DNA of 64,000 bases from Mactra quadrangularis. Lineage: Eukaryota; Mollusca; Bivalvia; Venerida; Mactridae. Location: contig CM046305.1 of NCBI GenBank assembly GCA_025267735.1, forward strand, positions 39,453,108-39,517,107, given 5' to 3'. Numbering within the stretch: position 1 is the stretch's first letter; each line of letters begins with the position of its first letter. Below are positions 1 to 12,700 of the stretch, one piece after another. A program made the position numbers and the translations under genes. The notes under the pieces are model-generated. The model had not been told where the DNA came from. It searched no databases and was given only the letters and a program-made list of their open reading frames with translations.

Positions 1-354
1 TGATTTTATTCCAATTAATTCTTTTAATTTTTTAACTGTGAAGAAAATTATGAATTTATAAACATTTAGGGTAAATTTTTTTCAGACTTGTTACAATTAA
101 ATCATGTACATATAATTTAAAGTGATATGTGCAGTTTATTTTCTTTTTAATTTTGACTTGAGGTTCTCATCAGTTTTTCTTGAGTGGTTCCCAAAGACTG
201 ACTGGGACCAATCTGATCATTGATGATAAAGTAACTAGAGTTTAGATGATAGGAAATAATCATAATTTACTGTAATATATCCATGATCACACTAATTATT
301 TCGCATTGCAAGAAGGAAGCATATGTATATGATTTTATTTGTCGATTAATTCAG
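1..354 (+). other. Upstream intron (partial)
   Basis: The acceptor at 353-354 shows this is intron. The missing CARD helices 1-3 and the start codon must lie before the window. No convincing exon is seen here. Confidence 0.6.
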
Positions 355-742
355 GAGTTACAGTTAACATCTGAAAAAAATAGGCAAATCCTCGATCTAG
401 CCACAAAGAAGGGAGTCAAGGGATACACACTTTTTAAACAGTGTCTTAGGAAGACCGGCCATGAACACTTGGCTGATCTGCTAGATTCCACTGAAACAGA
501 ATTGAGGAAAAAACAGGAAGCAATTCCGAAGAAAGTTGTTGTTTCAACGAGACCTGTTGCCACAAGTAAATCAGTTGAAAGAAGAAGAAGTGGGAGTGAA
601 CTCAATAAAGGTAACACGGCTGCCAGAGTTACCAATAAGTCAGATGAAGGTGGAACACTGTATAGAAGACAAACACAAGATATGTCTCAGGAAACCAACA
701 ACCAAAAAGAAAGTCCTTCATCTTCTCCAACCTCTTCTGGTG
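355..742 (+). CDS. Exon 1: CARD C-terminal half and Ser-rich linker
   Basis: The acceptor is TTCAG at 350-354 behind a T-rich tract; the donor is GTAAAT at 743; the exon ends in phase 1. The first 45 or so residues read NRQILDLATKKG...GYTLFKQCLRKTGHEHLADLL. This matches helices 4-6 of a CARD, where the aromatic residue, the L-R-x-T-G turn and the HLADLL helix are typical of RAIDD/caspase-type CARDs. Helices 1-3 must lie in an exon upstream of the window. The remaining 80 residues are basic and Ser/Thr/Gln-rich and probably disordered. The ATG at 283 is inside the intron by this model. CARDs make homotypic contacts that assemble signalling platforms. Confidence 0.8.
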
Positions 743-3700
743 GTAAATAAATTATTTTCTACAATTTGATACTTTGCTCGGACAGATTCAAATTATTTAT
801 GTAACTGAATATGTCTTTGTTTCTGGATACTTTTCTTTTACCCGTACTTATTTACCATTCTACACGGATCTGTATGCCCATCTCAAAATAAAGAAGTATC
901 AGCATTATTGTCAAATTTGTGATAAATAGTATACTTTGCTATGACTGGGACTAAAACTGTACTCTCTTGATTTAAAGTATCCTATCACTGTACATAATTG
1001 GCTTCCTGTGAATACATGTACACAGTTTTCTGCAAGCTACAATGAAACAAGCTTGCTCTAAACCCTTCCCCAAAGGAATGTATTTTCATCATGGTTGAAT
1101 TCCTGTCTCATTAAAAATTTTGATTGTACAGCCAATTTTGATTTTTAGTTTTTTGTAGCTTCCTGGGAAAATCTCCAAGGTATATTTATAAGTCTTGTAT
1201 TCTAATGGTCTTGACATAAAGATGTTTTGTACAATATGTCTCTGTAATTTAATGGCCATACTTGATCATTGCATAACCATAAAGTTTAAGTCTTGCAGCA
1301 GCCAATAGAATATGTGAGTTTCAAACATTGCATAAGCTTATTATCTATTCGGGGAGAGGCAGCAGTTACTAGTTTATTTTTTGTCATTTAATCCATCGAA
1401 TGGAAAGAGAAATGGACCTGTAGCAAACTTTAGAACTTTTAAGCTTTTGTAGCTAACATGCCTAGACCCTGAAAGCAATCCTTAACTGTTTTTTGATAAA
1501 AGTTTAAAAAAAGCTATAGCTTTGTACACTTTAAAAAAATCCCTCAAAAAGTGAAAATTAAGTTTGGTTAAAACATGTTACAGATGGTGACACTGGACGG
1601 AGAGGGATTCTCACAGAATCTGATTTGATGACCATAGCAACTGCTGATGTGTTAGGTGATGATTGGGAGAATTTGACTCAATATTTGAACATAACATCTG
1701 GAACTAAACAAGAAATTATTGTTAACAACAAGGACAATAGAGTTCAACAGATTTTTCAAGTTCTTTTGGTGTGGGCACATAGCACGGATTCTCCAGTTAC
1801 CTGGCAACAGTTAGAAAACTGTTTTAGTCGTGCTAATACAGATGTGAAAATTAATTGGAGAAGGTTTAATGGTATGCTATTGTTATTTTATTTTCCTTTT
1901 AGTATCTCGTTTGCATTGGTTATATTTTAAGAGGCTGTCCACGAAAAATCAGGCAGTCAGTGTTACATGCTATCTCTCAGAATTTGATGATTTTGCTGTC
2001 AGTTGATCATATTGATGCAAATATGAAGAAATTAGGTTTAGAATTTCATTTGCATCATTTGGTTGCTATAGCAACGCGATTTAGTGTTTTGACCATTTTT
2101 AGCATGAAATGCACTTGAAAAAAAGTTTTTTTTCATGTTTTCATCAATCTCCTGGGCAAACAATGATGAAAGAATTACAACAAATATAAGTTTATATCAT
2201 TATATATTCAAACAACCATTAAAACATAATATTCACAAGTGACACAGGTTAAAGTTCATAGAAAAAAATTGAGTTCAAAACACCATGATTTTCAATTTTT
2301 GAAATTCCTTAAAAACTGTGCATATGACCATGCTCATAATTTCCAATATGACGCATGAAATAGAATTACATTACTAGCAATGTAAAGGCGAAATATGGTG
2401 TAACAAAAAATTAAAATAAAAAAGATGGAACTCTCAAAGATAATAAAGAAAAATAACGATAAAAATTGGCAATTTAAATGTTATTTTTTTGAAACAACAA
2501 ATATTTTTTCAATAAATCAACATTTGTATATGATAACATACTTTATTACATAAGTTGTAGTGATTTAAATGACGGTTTCCATGGCAACGGTCAAGAAACA
2601 ATTTACATTATTTTATCAAAATTAATGAATTTCAGTTATTTTTCTTTTCTTCTGATTCTATTCTTGAAAGTCAAAGAAATTACACCATTTAAAAGCTGGA
2701 TATTAATCAGATTTAAATATCAAAATATTTACAGTAAGTAAATATTGATATATCATACCTAAAATCAAAGCTATAATCTATAAATGATGTAAAATTCATA
2801 CCCCACCCACTTTATTTAACCTTGCAAATTCTTTACCATCACACTTTATTATTTGTTCAAAAACTTCCAAATAACTTTTGACAAGTTAAATTATAATGTG
2901 CAAGTTTTAAGCAGTATTCCAATATCAAAACTTAAAATTTGATTTGGTTGCCATGGTTATGATTAAATATTTTGAAATCATCTGTTCATGGGACTCCACC
3001 TACTCAATTAACAGAATGATAAATATTTATCCTTATAGATACAGAATAAAACAACAATCACATGTTGATCATGATATAATGAATGTCAATTATACATTTA
3101 TCTTTATGTCATGAAGCTATCTGTGTGAATCAAGTAATGGAATATGTCTTAAAAATGTTCTTTTTGTAACAAAATGTTCATTATTCTCCTGTCTCAGAAC
3201 CAGTAACATTGAGAACATTAACACACACTTTATGAGACATCTGTTGTTGTCATTCTGAAATAAACAAATTTCATTTTATAGCAACATACAAAATGATGAA
3301 TGTTTGCCATAGTAAATAAAGCAAACTAGAGAAAATAACATTTACTTATATGATTTGAAGAATATATTATTGATAGTAGCCTTAGTAGGAAAAACATTCC
3401 TGATAATTGAATTTCATATGATAGTTTAAACTTGTGGTGACTGAGCAGTATGCAGATTAAACTTACACACAAGAAATAATGAAACTCATTAAATAAGATG
3501 CTAGATTCAGCATTTTTTGTCATTTTACAATGATAATAAATTAAAATCCCTGGTTCAAACAATTTTTCCAAGAGATTTCCCATGCTTTTGTTGAAGAACA
3601 TACCTTGTTTCTATGATTTCTTATATCAGCATTATAGCAGATCTATGGATACTGTATAGTTGATGCTTGCAAATATTATGAATATTATTATTTCCTTTCT

Positions 3701-6700
3701 CATCATTATTTCCTAAAATAGCAAACAAATATGACTTATTAGTTCAATAATGAAGCAGTCTTAATACATATTTTGCAAGTTTAAACTAAAGGTAAACACA
3801 ATCCAATATATAGCTATTCTCCAAAAAATATATCTAACGTAATATGTCATGATTTACATTGGCGGATCCAGGATTTCTGGTTAGAGAGGGCGGAAAATTC
3901 TTGTTAGAGGGGGCCTAAAATGAATAAGCAGAATTGGGTTCCAAGGGGTGGTAAGGCCTCTAATGGTCCCGGGCAAAACCCTGACCAGAGGACCAGGTGA
4001 TCGGTGGCACTGGAAATTCCTTAGATTTGGTTATTTCTAAGGGATTCAGGCATATTTTCAGATCCTCAACTATCCTTTTCCTGAGTATAAAATATAAAGC
4101 ATCTAGATAATTATATCCTATAATTTTCAAAAAGCCACTGAATCATGTTTTAAACTCTTAAAATAATGAAAGGAATTGTTTTATAATGTATGCTATGTTG
4201 CAAAAAACTTTGCTTGGGCAATTTTAGGGGGGGGGGCGTACGCCGGGTCCGCCCCCCCCCCCCCCTGGATCCGCCTATGATTTACATCTCAAACAAAAAC
4301 ACTAGGCAACAAGCAGCTTGTTCATGTAATAATAAACAGTAGTGACAAATCTGCCTAAATTCACTAGGCTAATGCCTCTCAAGGTCTTAAAAATGAAGAC
4401 AGAAAAAATAAATTTGTTGAGTTCAAGGTCATCCACACCTCAAGATTTTTTGCCTATGTTCTCATGTGAATCCCCAAATAATCAATGTTCAATGCTTAGG
4501 TTCACTGTAAAGATCTCTAATTAGTCAGTGAACATCAATCTAGTTTCATAATTTTGGGTCATATGCCTCAAGACTTATGAGGAAGCCAGAATCTCTTTCC
4601 ACGTTCTGATAAACACCTTTTATCAGTCCTTTTACGTCACAAATTCCGTCTGATTTGAAACAAAACAATAAATGCCGGTGTAAAATAATTCTTAATTAAA
4701 CTAAATTTACTTACCTTGTAAATTCACACAAAAGACGATGGTTTCCTAAAAAATATTTGTCGGTAACAACTTGTTTTAGTTGTAAACAAACGTCAGATGT
4801 CAACAATGTGCAAAATTGCAAATGGCGTATGCAAACCAAGGGAGATAATTCATGACAATTTTGTTAGACGAAATATTTTTTCGCAATTTGTCGAGAGAAA
4901 CATGTTCAAATAATTATTTAATATATTTTTTTCTCTTTAAATATATATCTGAATTTAATGAAATGAAAAAAATATAACTTCGACGCAAAGTATGAAAAAT
5001 TGGACCACAAGAAAAAAAAGACATGCATGACAGTATGGACAGAGTTGCCTCCCTTTGATCAAAAGTTGAAAAAATAGGATAACAATTTACGTAATTTCGA
5101 TTTATTGAAAGAGTGTTCCATCTTTTTTTCTCGTTATGATTAAAATTTAACCTGTGTATTAATGTTATTATATGCTTTCTATAAATTTCAAGCGTCATAT
5201 CAGGAGTTACAGGCATTTATAAAAACACACTTTACATTGAAATAAAGAGCAAAAGTGAAAAAGTCGGAAATTTTCAAAAATAGCATTTTTTCACTGAATT
5301 TCGAAAATACAGTCAAAATATTTTCAGGAAATGTTTTTGACTAAGTTTATGAACGACTGAAACTAAAAAAAGCTGAAAATTGAAAAATCGACTGTAACAC
5401 ATTTTTAGTGTATCCTGCCTGATTTTTCGTGGACAGCCTTTTAATTGCTGAAGACAATCTTGCCTTTAAGATGATGTATTTTACTCAATTCATTAACAAT
5501 TGTGTCCTTTTCTTTACATTTGCTGGCAAACAAAACAAACCAGCTTTTCTGAACATTATCTACTTTAACTTGACTAGGTTGGAAATAATGTAAGACTTGC
5601 ACCAACATTTACCATTGATGACATTATTATAATAGTTTAGACAAAAAGCGTAAATTCTTGTGTATATGCATATGTTTTCATACTCACATTGCAGGCTGTC
5701 AACCAGTTCCTATATTCCTATATCTTCCTTTATTTTGGGTTTCATTCCTTTATTTTCAAAAGTGTCCTATATTTCCTATATTTATGCTATTATTTGTCCA
5801 CCAGTCCTATATTTTTATAAATCATTTTAATTTGAACATGTCCAGTATGTTTAATTGTTTTTTCATATATAATTGAGTATTTTTTATCTGTTTTCTCTTT
5901 TACTTCCTATACGTTGAATAATGCAAGACAATACCTATGATGAGTTGTTCTTGTAGGTGGCTGTCAAGTGTCAGTATTCAAGTTGCCCTAACACTTTGCT
6001 TCATAAACTACTCATTAATTATCCCTCTTGATAAATCTAGAAGAAATGTTCTTTGTTGAAACGACAAGTGTTGTGTTCTACATGATTGTACATATATTTT
6101 GTATTCCATGCCACTTATTGCCAATTCACTGCAACCTATAAAATATTTTGCTAAATTATACCACATTTAGGTGAAGTAAAATAATTGCAAGGGTATTCCA
6201 TGATATCCTACTCAATTTGTAGTGAGTTAACGACACCATTGGTGCGTTTAGAGATCTCTCAATCCATAGGCATGCATCCTTCCACTCATTGTATTTCGTC
6301 AGAAATAAAGTTACATTGTTATTGACGGGAAATAGATCAATGAACCTGTTTTTCATTACTGACAGTGCTAGAAATTGTATAGTAGGTCTGAAAACAGGGC
6401 CAAGTATTGCCCTTAAATGATTTTGAGTGACAAAAATTTAGGCTTAGGTTTAAAACTAGCTCTATTCTCTCTCAATGTATATACATGTATTGTAGTACAT
6501 TGCAGTTATTACTATTGTTAAAAATATCTCGAGTAACCATTAAGTCAAGAACCTCTATATTGTGTATGCATAGTAAGAATATTCAAATGACACATTTGAT
6601 GCCAATATTTTGGAAAATGCATAAACTCCAAGATAGGTTGTAGATCTTTATTATTTCATTTAGAGGTACATGTGGTTTGGTGCATTATTTGTTTTGGTTA

Positions 6701-9700
6701 AGTCATTTGAAGTAATACACTAGTAACTGAAACTTGTGTTTATTCAGAACTTGTTCTTTTTCAGTCTTTGAGCAAAGATAGTTTACGTAATAGGACCTTA
6801 ATGTATAGGAATACCGCTCAAAAGTTCCTATATTTCTACTCGGTTTTATTTATAAGTTCCTATATTTTGGAAAAAAATCCTACATAAATTCTTATTTTTT
6901 ATCAGTTGTTGGTTGACAGCCTGACATCGGAAGTTTTTCGTACATATTTATTAGCGATTAACTCAATTAATTCAGTCTGTAGCTTGTCTGACTAAGAATC
7001 CAGGGATAAGAAGCTAAGAATACTGCACAACAACAATGACGTATCTAGAGTATGTAGACATGTGATTGAATGATGTATACATTTCTCTATAGAGCTTCAT
7101 TCCTGGGTAGGACTTATTAAGCTTTCGTGAGTTTTGTAATAAAATATTTTCCTTTGTCATTCTTCAACCCTCATTAAAATTTAAGGTACATAATTCCGCA
7201 TGTTGTTATAATTGATCAGTATACAACATTTTCCTTTTAGATTTGAAGAACGGTAGACATGTTGATTCAAGGTAAGATACTGAAAACAATCTTCTATTTA
7301 TCCCTGAAACATTAAATGCAACATCATGTAAATGCTGAATTTACAAACTATGTTTGCTTCAGTTGCATGAGTATATATGTCCATTTATTGGGCATTTCTT
7401 CTTTAAAAAGTGATAATATGAAAAAAAATAGGTATGATTGAGTTAACTTAATGCATGAGCAGGCAATATAAATCAGTTTCAGACTACATTATTTAAACTG
7501 ACAACACAAGGTGGATAAAAAAATATGGACGAATATCCTTGGATCATGAATTTAAGCGGAAAACAATTAAATAATTCTAATAGAACTCGAGCTAACATGA
7601 ACTGATTCCGGGTCTTTGCAATGGCGGCCCTATCTGGATATAAGTTAAATGTGTGTTTGAAGCTTATAAAATCATCTAATTTTTTAATATTATGGCTTTT
7701 GTATCATCGAAATTCGAGGGCACTAAGTCACGTTTCACGAACTTGATATTTAACAGTATAATTTTTTGATCACGGACTGTCGCACTATATGTTAATTATG
7801 TATAATCATGCTACCGAATGGTGATTGATTCATCCAGAAACTAGAACTGAAATTTATACAAACCAGAAATGCTTCTGATGATCTATGGAAGTGCCCAAGA
7901 GACATACGATCATGTAATATAGTATATACTAAATGGAATCCATCTATTCCTGAAACCTCTGATTATGAGGAATCGACTCTGAATTGATAGTACATCAAAT
8001 TAATTTAAACTGTTCTTCAAAAATTCATGCATATTCTATCACTAGTATAATTCAATGCTATATTCAGAACAGCCTATCACTCCTCCCGACAGACTTTTTA
8101 TGAACAATTGCAAACTTTTTGTTTTGGTTGTTTTACTCAACATTAAAGAAAAATAAAGATCATAATCTTAGAAGGAAAAGTTAAAAACAAAATTGTATGC
8201 AAAATTTTAGCAAAATCATTGTTGTAGTTTTATAGATTTTTTCGATTTACAAGGGGTCTACGTTAAGCGCAAACTACCTATAATAATTTCTTTCCTGATT
8301 TGACTATTTGTGATTATTGTTAATAACTTAACGAATGAAAATTAATCGCAAAAATGTGTTTGCAATGAAATTACATGATTAAAATCCTTGCGCAATGTTA
8401 ATTAAAAAGCATTTTAACAAAACTTTATGTATACATCTTTTGTGAACAAGTGTATAACGGACATTCTCAATACGAAGGCCCATCGGACAAAGTGTACATA
8501 ACTCCTTGCTTGTTTGTAAGAAAAAAATGAGTGTTTTGTCCATGTCCTAGTAGATGTCCAGTGATTGTGTAAATATGACAAAAATCGGACTGTGGTAATA
8601 AAATCTTTACCGTAATTTTAGATCCATATTTTAAATTCCTGTTTCTGTCTACCCCTTTGTTGTTTGCAATACAATTGCAGAAAACACGATCACTGGAAGA
8701 GTTTAATTTGCATGCATATGCATTGGCAAACAATTGAAATTTGTATTTAAAAGGCTCCATAAAACAGTAAGTCAGACATTTTTAAAATATCTAATGCAGA
8801 GTGCATGTCGCCAGACTGTATACTTTTCATATAATATCCGATACCGTATCTGCTACAGCTAGATTAAAAAGCAAAATATCAACACAGAATATTAAGACAC
8901 ACCTAAAGGTTATCTTAGTTTCATTGATTATTAAACAAATTTACAAAACCCTGGGGTATATTTAATAAATGAAAATATTTGAATGACAAATGTGAAAGGG
9001 GTCAACAAAAAGTAAATAAGCAAAATTATCGTTTTCGATACTACTGAAAATTTCTGCTATATTGTAACGGTATAATGGCAACAGATACATCAATTGTCTA
9101 TTACTATTTATGGATGGTCGAATAATTCTTCGTTTGTTACTTTGTAGAGCTCAAACCTTTCAAAATACTTTAATTTTGAAGATTTTTAAAAGTTGATAGT
9201 TCTTTTATTACTTGCGATATAAGTTATGTGTTAAACTGTGTATTAGTAAGTTATAGGACAAATATGTCTATAAATTCAAATATTGATTTACTTCAAGAAA
9301 TAATTGAAATACGACTGACTGTGATTATAAGTGTTTCAAATTCTTGTTACTATATGGTAACGGATATTTTTGTTATTTTTGTCAGTAACAAAACAGCATT
9401 GTACGTTAAAAATGATTTCAAGTCAATACTTTTTTTACCTAAGGGTAATAACAGACACGTATTTGTCTCTTGCAAGTACACCAAGTACCATAAGACATTG
9501 GTGTTTCGCAGATTTTTATATTTGAGTTCACCTGAGCTAGAACATATCTGTTCAGTGTGATCATTTCTGATTGATGTTTGTCCGTTGTCGATCACAAATC
9601 TCTTAACATTGTATTGAAAATTATTTTAAGCCTTCAGTTGTCGACTTTTGCACGATGCGTTTTATAAAGGTCAGCCCCCTTTCTTCACATTTGCATTTTT

Positions 9701-12700
9701 GCATTGCAAATTCAAGGTCACAGTTTTATGCAAATAAATATAAATGTATCAATAGAGTTTGTGTCAGATCCCCTTACAATCTATTTCTCATGTTAGTGGC
9801 CTAGACTTCTCGGGACCCTCTCCAAGTCCTCTTTATATCAGTTTACTGAATTAAGAAATAGGAAAATATCAAAATCTGTAAAATGTATGTTGTTTTTGCG
9901 GATAAGCGTTGCATGACCGAGTTTAGTTTTGATCTCGCTCATTCTGAATCAGTGTCTTATTTTTATGCTTCAACTGAACCACATCATCTGTTTGAACATA
10001 AGCATTCAAGTTTTCAAATTTATAATGTGTTTGTTATAAAAGTCGTAGTTTTTATCACGTATAGAACATATGATATAAAAACAATTTGTTGTATTTATGT
10101 AAGCTATTTGACTTAGAAATAAAATTTAACTATAAAGTAACACATTTTGTTTGTTAAATTAAAGACTTGATGGGTTCGACTATGTTATAAACCTATATTA
10201 TGAATATAAAAAAAATTCTGTTACCATTGCACCTGTTCTTTATACATACACGTGCCTTTAAGTATGCAGCTTATCACAAGTAATATGTACACTTTTTGTG
10301 TCCGCAATGATCAAAGTGAAGTATAAGACACAGCAGATTATCAATGTGACATCTACAAGTAAAGGAAGCTATCGGTTTGTCACCAATTATTACAATATTG
10401 ATTTTACCCTTAGCATTGAAAAGTGTTCCTCAAGTTCAGTAGGATGTAATGACCATAGATATATAAATGTTTATGGTAATGACGTAATAAAGAAGTCATT
10501 GTAGTCGAATTTTTCTTTTTTAGACAAGGACATGTATAATTGTTGAAACCAAGACGGAAGTTGATATTTGTATGTACGCCTTTACTGTCAAAAATGAAGG
10601 TACAAAATCGGATGTTAAAAGTGAATAGTCAAATGTTTACACCTTACCCTCTTTATATGGCCATAGTTCTGCAAAAAGATAATTATTCATTCAGAAACTA
10701 TGCATCCGTAATAATGACATCATTTTCATCTGATTATTTTAAAGTTGATTTTTTTGTATATTTACATTCCCAGATGGACCTTCGTATTGAGAATTGTCGA
10801 TAAATTAAAAAGACGTTACTTCATGGCACAGTTTGTCTAAAAGTCGATATTTGTTCTAATATGATTTATAGAGCCAATATGAGATCTCTATCAGATATAA
10901 ATCAATTTAATTAACTGTTCAAAACTCGTCTGTTAAGTAAGTGTATTTAAGACATTAAAACACAAAAGAGGAGATCCTGATAGTGCTTTATCAATGAATA
11001 ATGTCTTTGAGATGATGTTCTCGGGTCACTATTCATTACTCTGCCATAGATTGACCTCTAATTATTACGTTAGCATTTATTATTTACTTCGTTTACTTTT
11101 GCCCCCGTGTTGAGCTATCTGTGAACAGCTCTTTTTCTTTGAACTTTCTTTAATTTATAACTAGATAAAAGTATTGTGATATTACAGCCAACATGAAAGA
11201 ATGGGTAGTGAATTCCAGGGGTTTAACAATTCAGAAAGTGACGTATCACAGATGATGGAAAGTGTATCTTTAGTGGATACACCCATGGGACATACTCGTA
11301 GGCAGGGTGTGGATGCTAGTAATTCCTTTAGAATCGACCAATCTCAACTAAGTGGTCATGAATCAGCACAAAGCAACAACGAAGTTGACATTGTGGATGC
11401 AAAATTAGACACTGTTCCCACGTATCCAAATCGAATGAATCAGCTTCCTGCATCACAAGCTGATGACTTAGTAAGAAATATGGAACATAATTTAAAAAGT
11501 TTGAAAAATGTGTTGAATATTCAGCCTACATATTTAAGTCCCTTAGATATTTCTCTTCCTCCATCAAATTTACCTCAAAATGTACCAAGATCACGTCCAG
11601 CTGTTCCACTATCAAATGAAGCTGCTCCTAGTGTTGAAGGTTCTGATATACCTGATAGTATAAGTGACTGGTTTAGTAATACTACTGAAGAAAAGGGACG
11701 AATGAAAGTATTAACTGGAGAAGAAATTAAAAGGTTTAAACAGAGATGTCATTTACCTTTAGTACCTGGAGCCTTTGGAAAGATATATCGATGTAAGTAT
11801 GATTTATACATGGAAAGATATATCGATATAAGTATGATTTATACATGGATAGATATATCGATATAAGTATGATTTATACATGGAAAGATATATCGATGTA
11901 AGTATGATTTATACATGGAAAGATATATCAATATAAAAGTATGATTTATATATGGAAAGATATATCGATGTAAGTATGATTTATACATGGAAAGATATAT
12001 CGATGTGAGCATGATTTATACGTGGAAAGTTATATAGATGTAAGGATGATTTATACATGGAAAGGAATATCGATATAAGTATGATTTATACGTGGAAAGA
12101 TATATCCATGTAAGTATGATTTATACGTGGAAAGATATATAGATGTAAGGATGATTTATACATGGAAAGGAATATCGATATAAGTATGATTTATACGTGG
12201 AAAGATATATCCATGTAAGTATGATTTATACGTGGAAAGATATATAGATGTAAGGATGATTTATACGTGGAAAGATATATAGATGTAAGGATGATTTATA
12301 CGTTGAAAGATATATAGATGTAAGGATGATTTATACGTGGGAAGTTATATAGATGTAAGGATGATTTATACGTGGAAAGATATATAGATGTAAGGATGAT
12401 TTATACGTGGAAAGATATATAGATGTAAGGATGATTTATACGTGGAAATATAAATCGATATAAGTATGTCGTCCTATTTGCAAATGCTCCTTATTACTAT
12501 AGAACATAATAAATTATGCTAGTGTTCTTTAAAATTTAAGACAATGATTGTGTTGGAATGAAAATGATAGTAAATTCGTCTGGATTATCTTCGAATTAAC
12601 CTTTGTCTGTTATAAAAGATAGCACGTAAGCCTTCGTTCTTGATGATTTCATGACTTGCCAAATTATTCACTGCAAATTATCTGTTGAAATGGTATCTAA

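Noticed and set aside
283..354. ATG at 283 as the start codon of the large gene
   Set aside because: A good acceptor at 353-354 follows; the CARD would lack helices 1-3, and the stretch 283-354 does not look like a CARD.
351..635. 94-codon minus-strand frame
   Set aside because: It is the shadow of exon 1 on the other strand; no codon or motif support.
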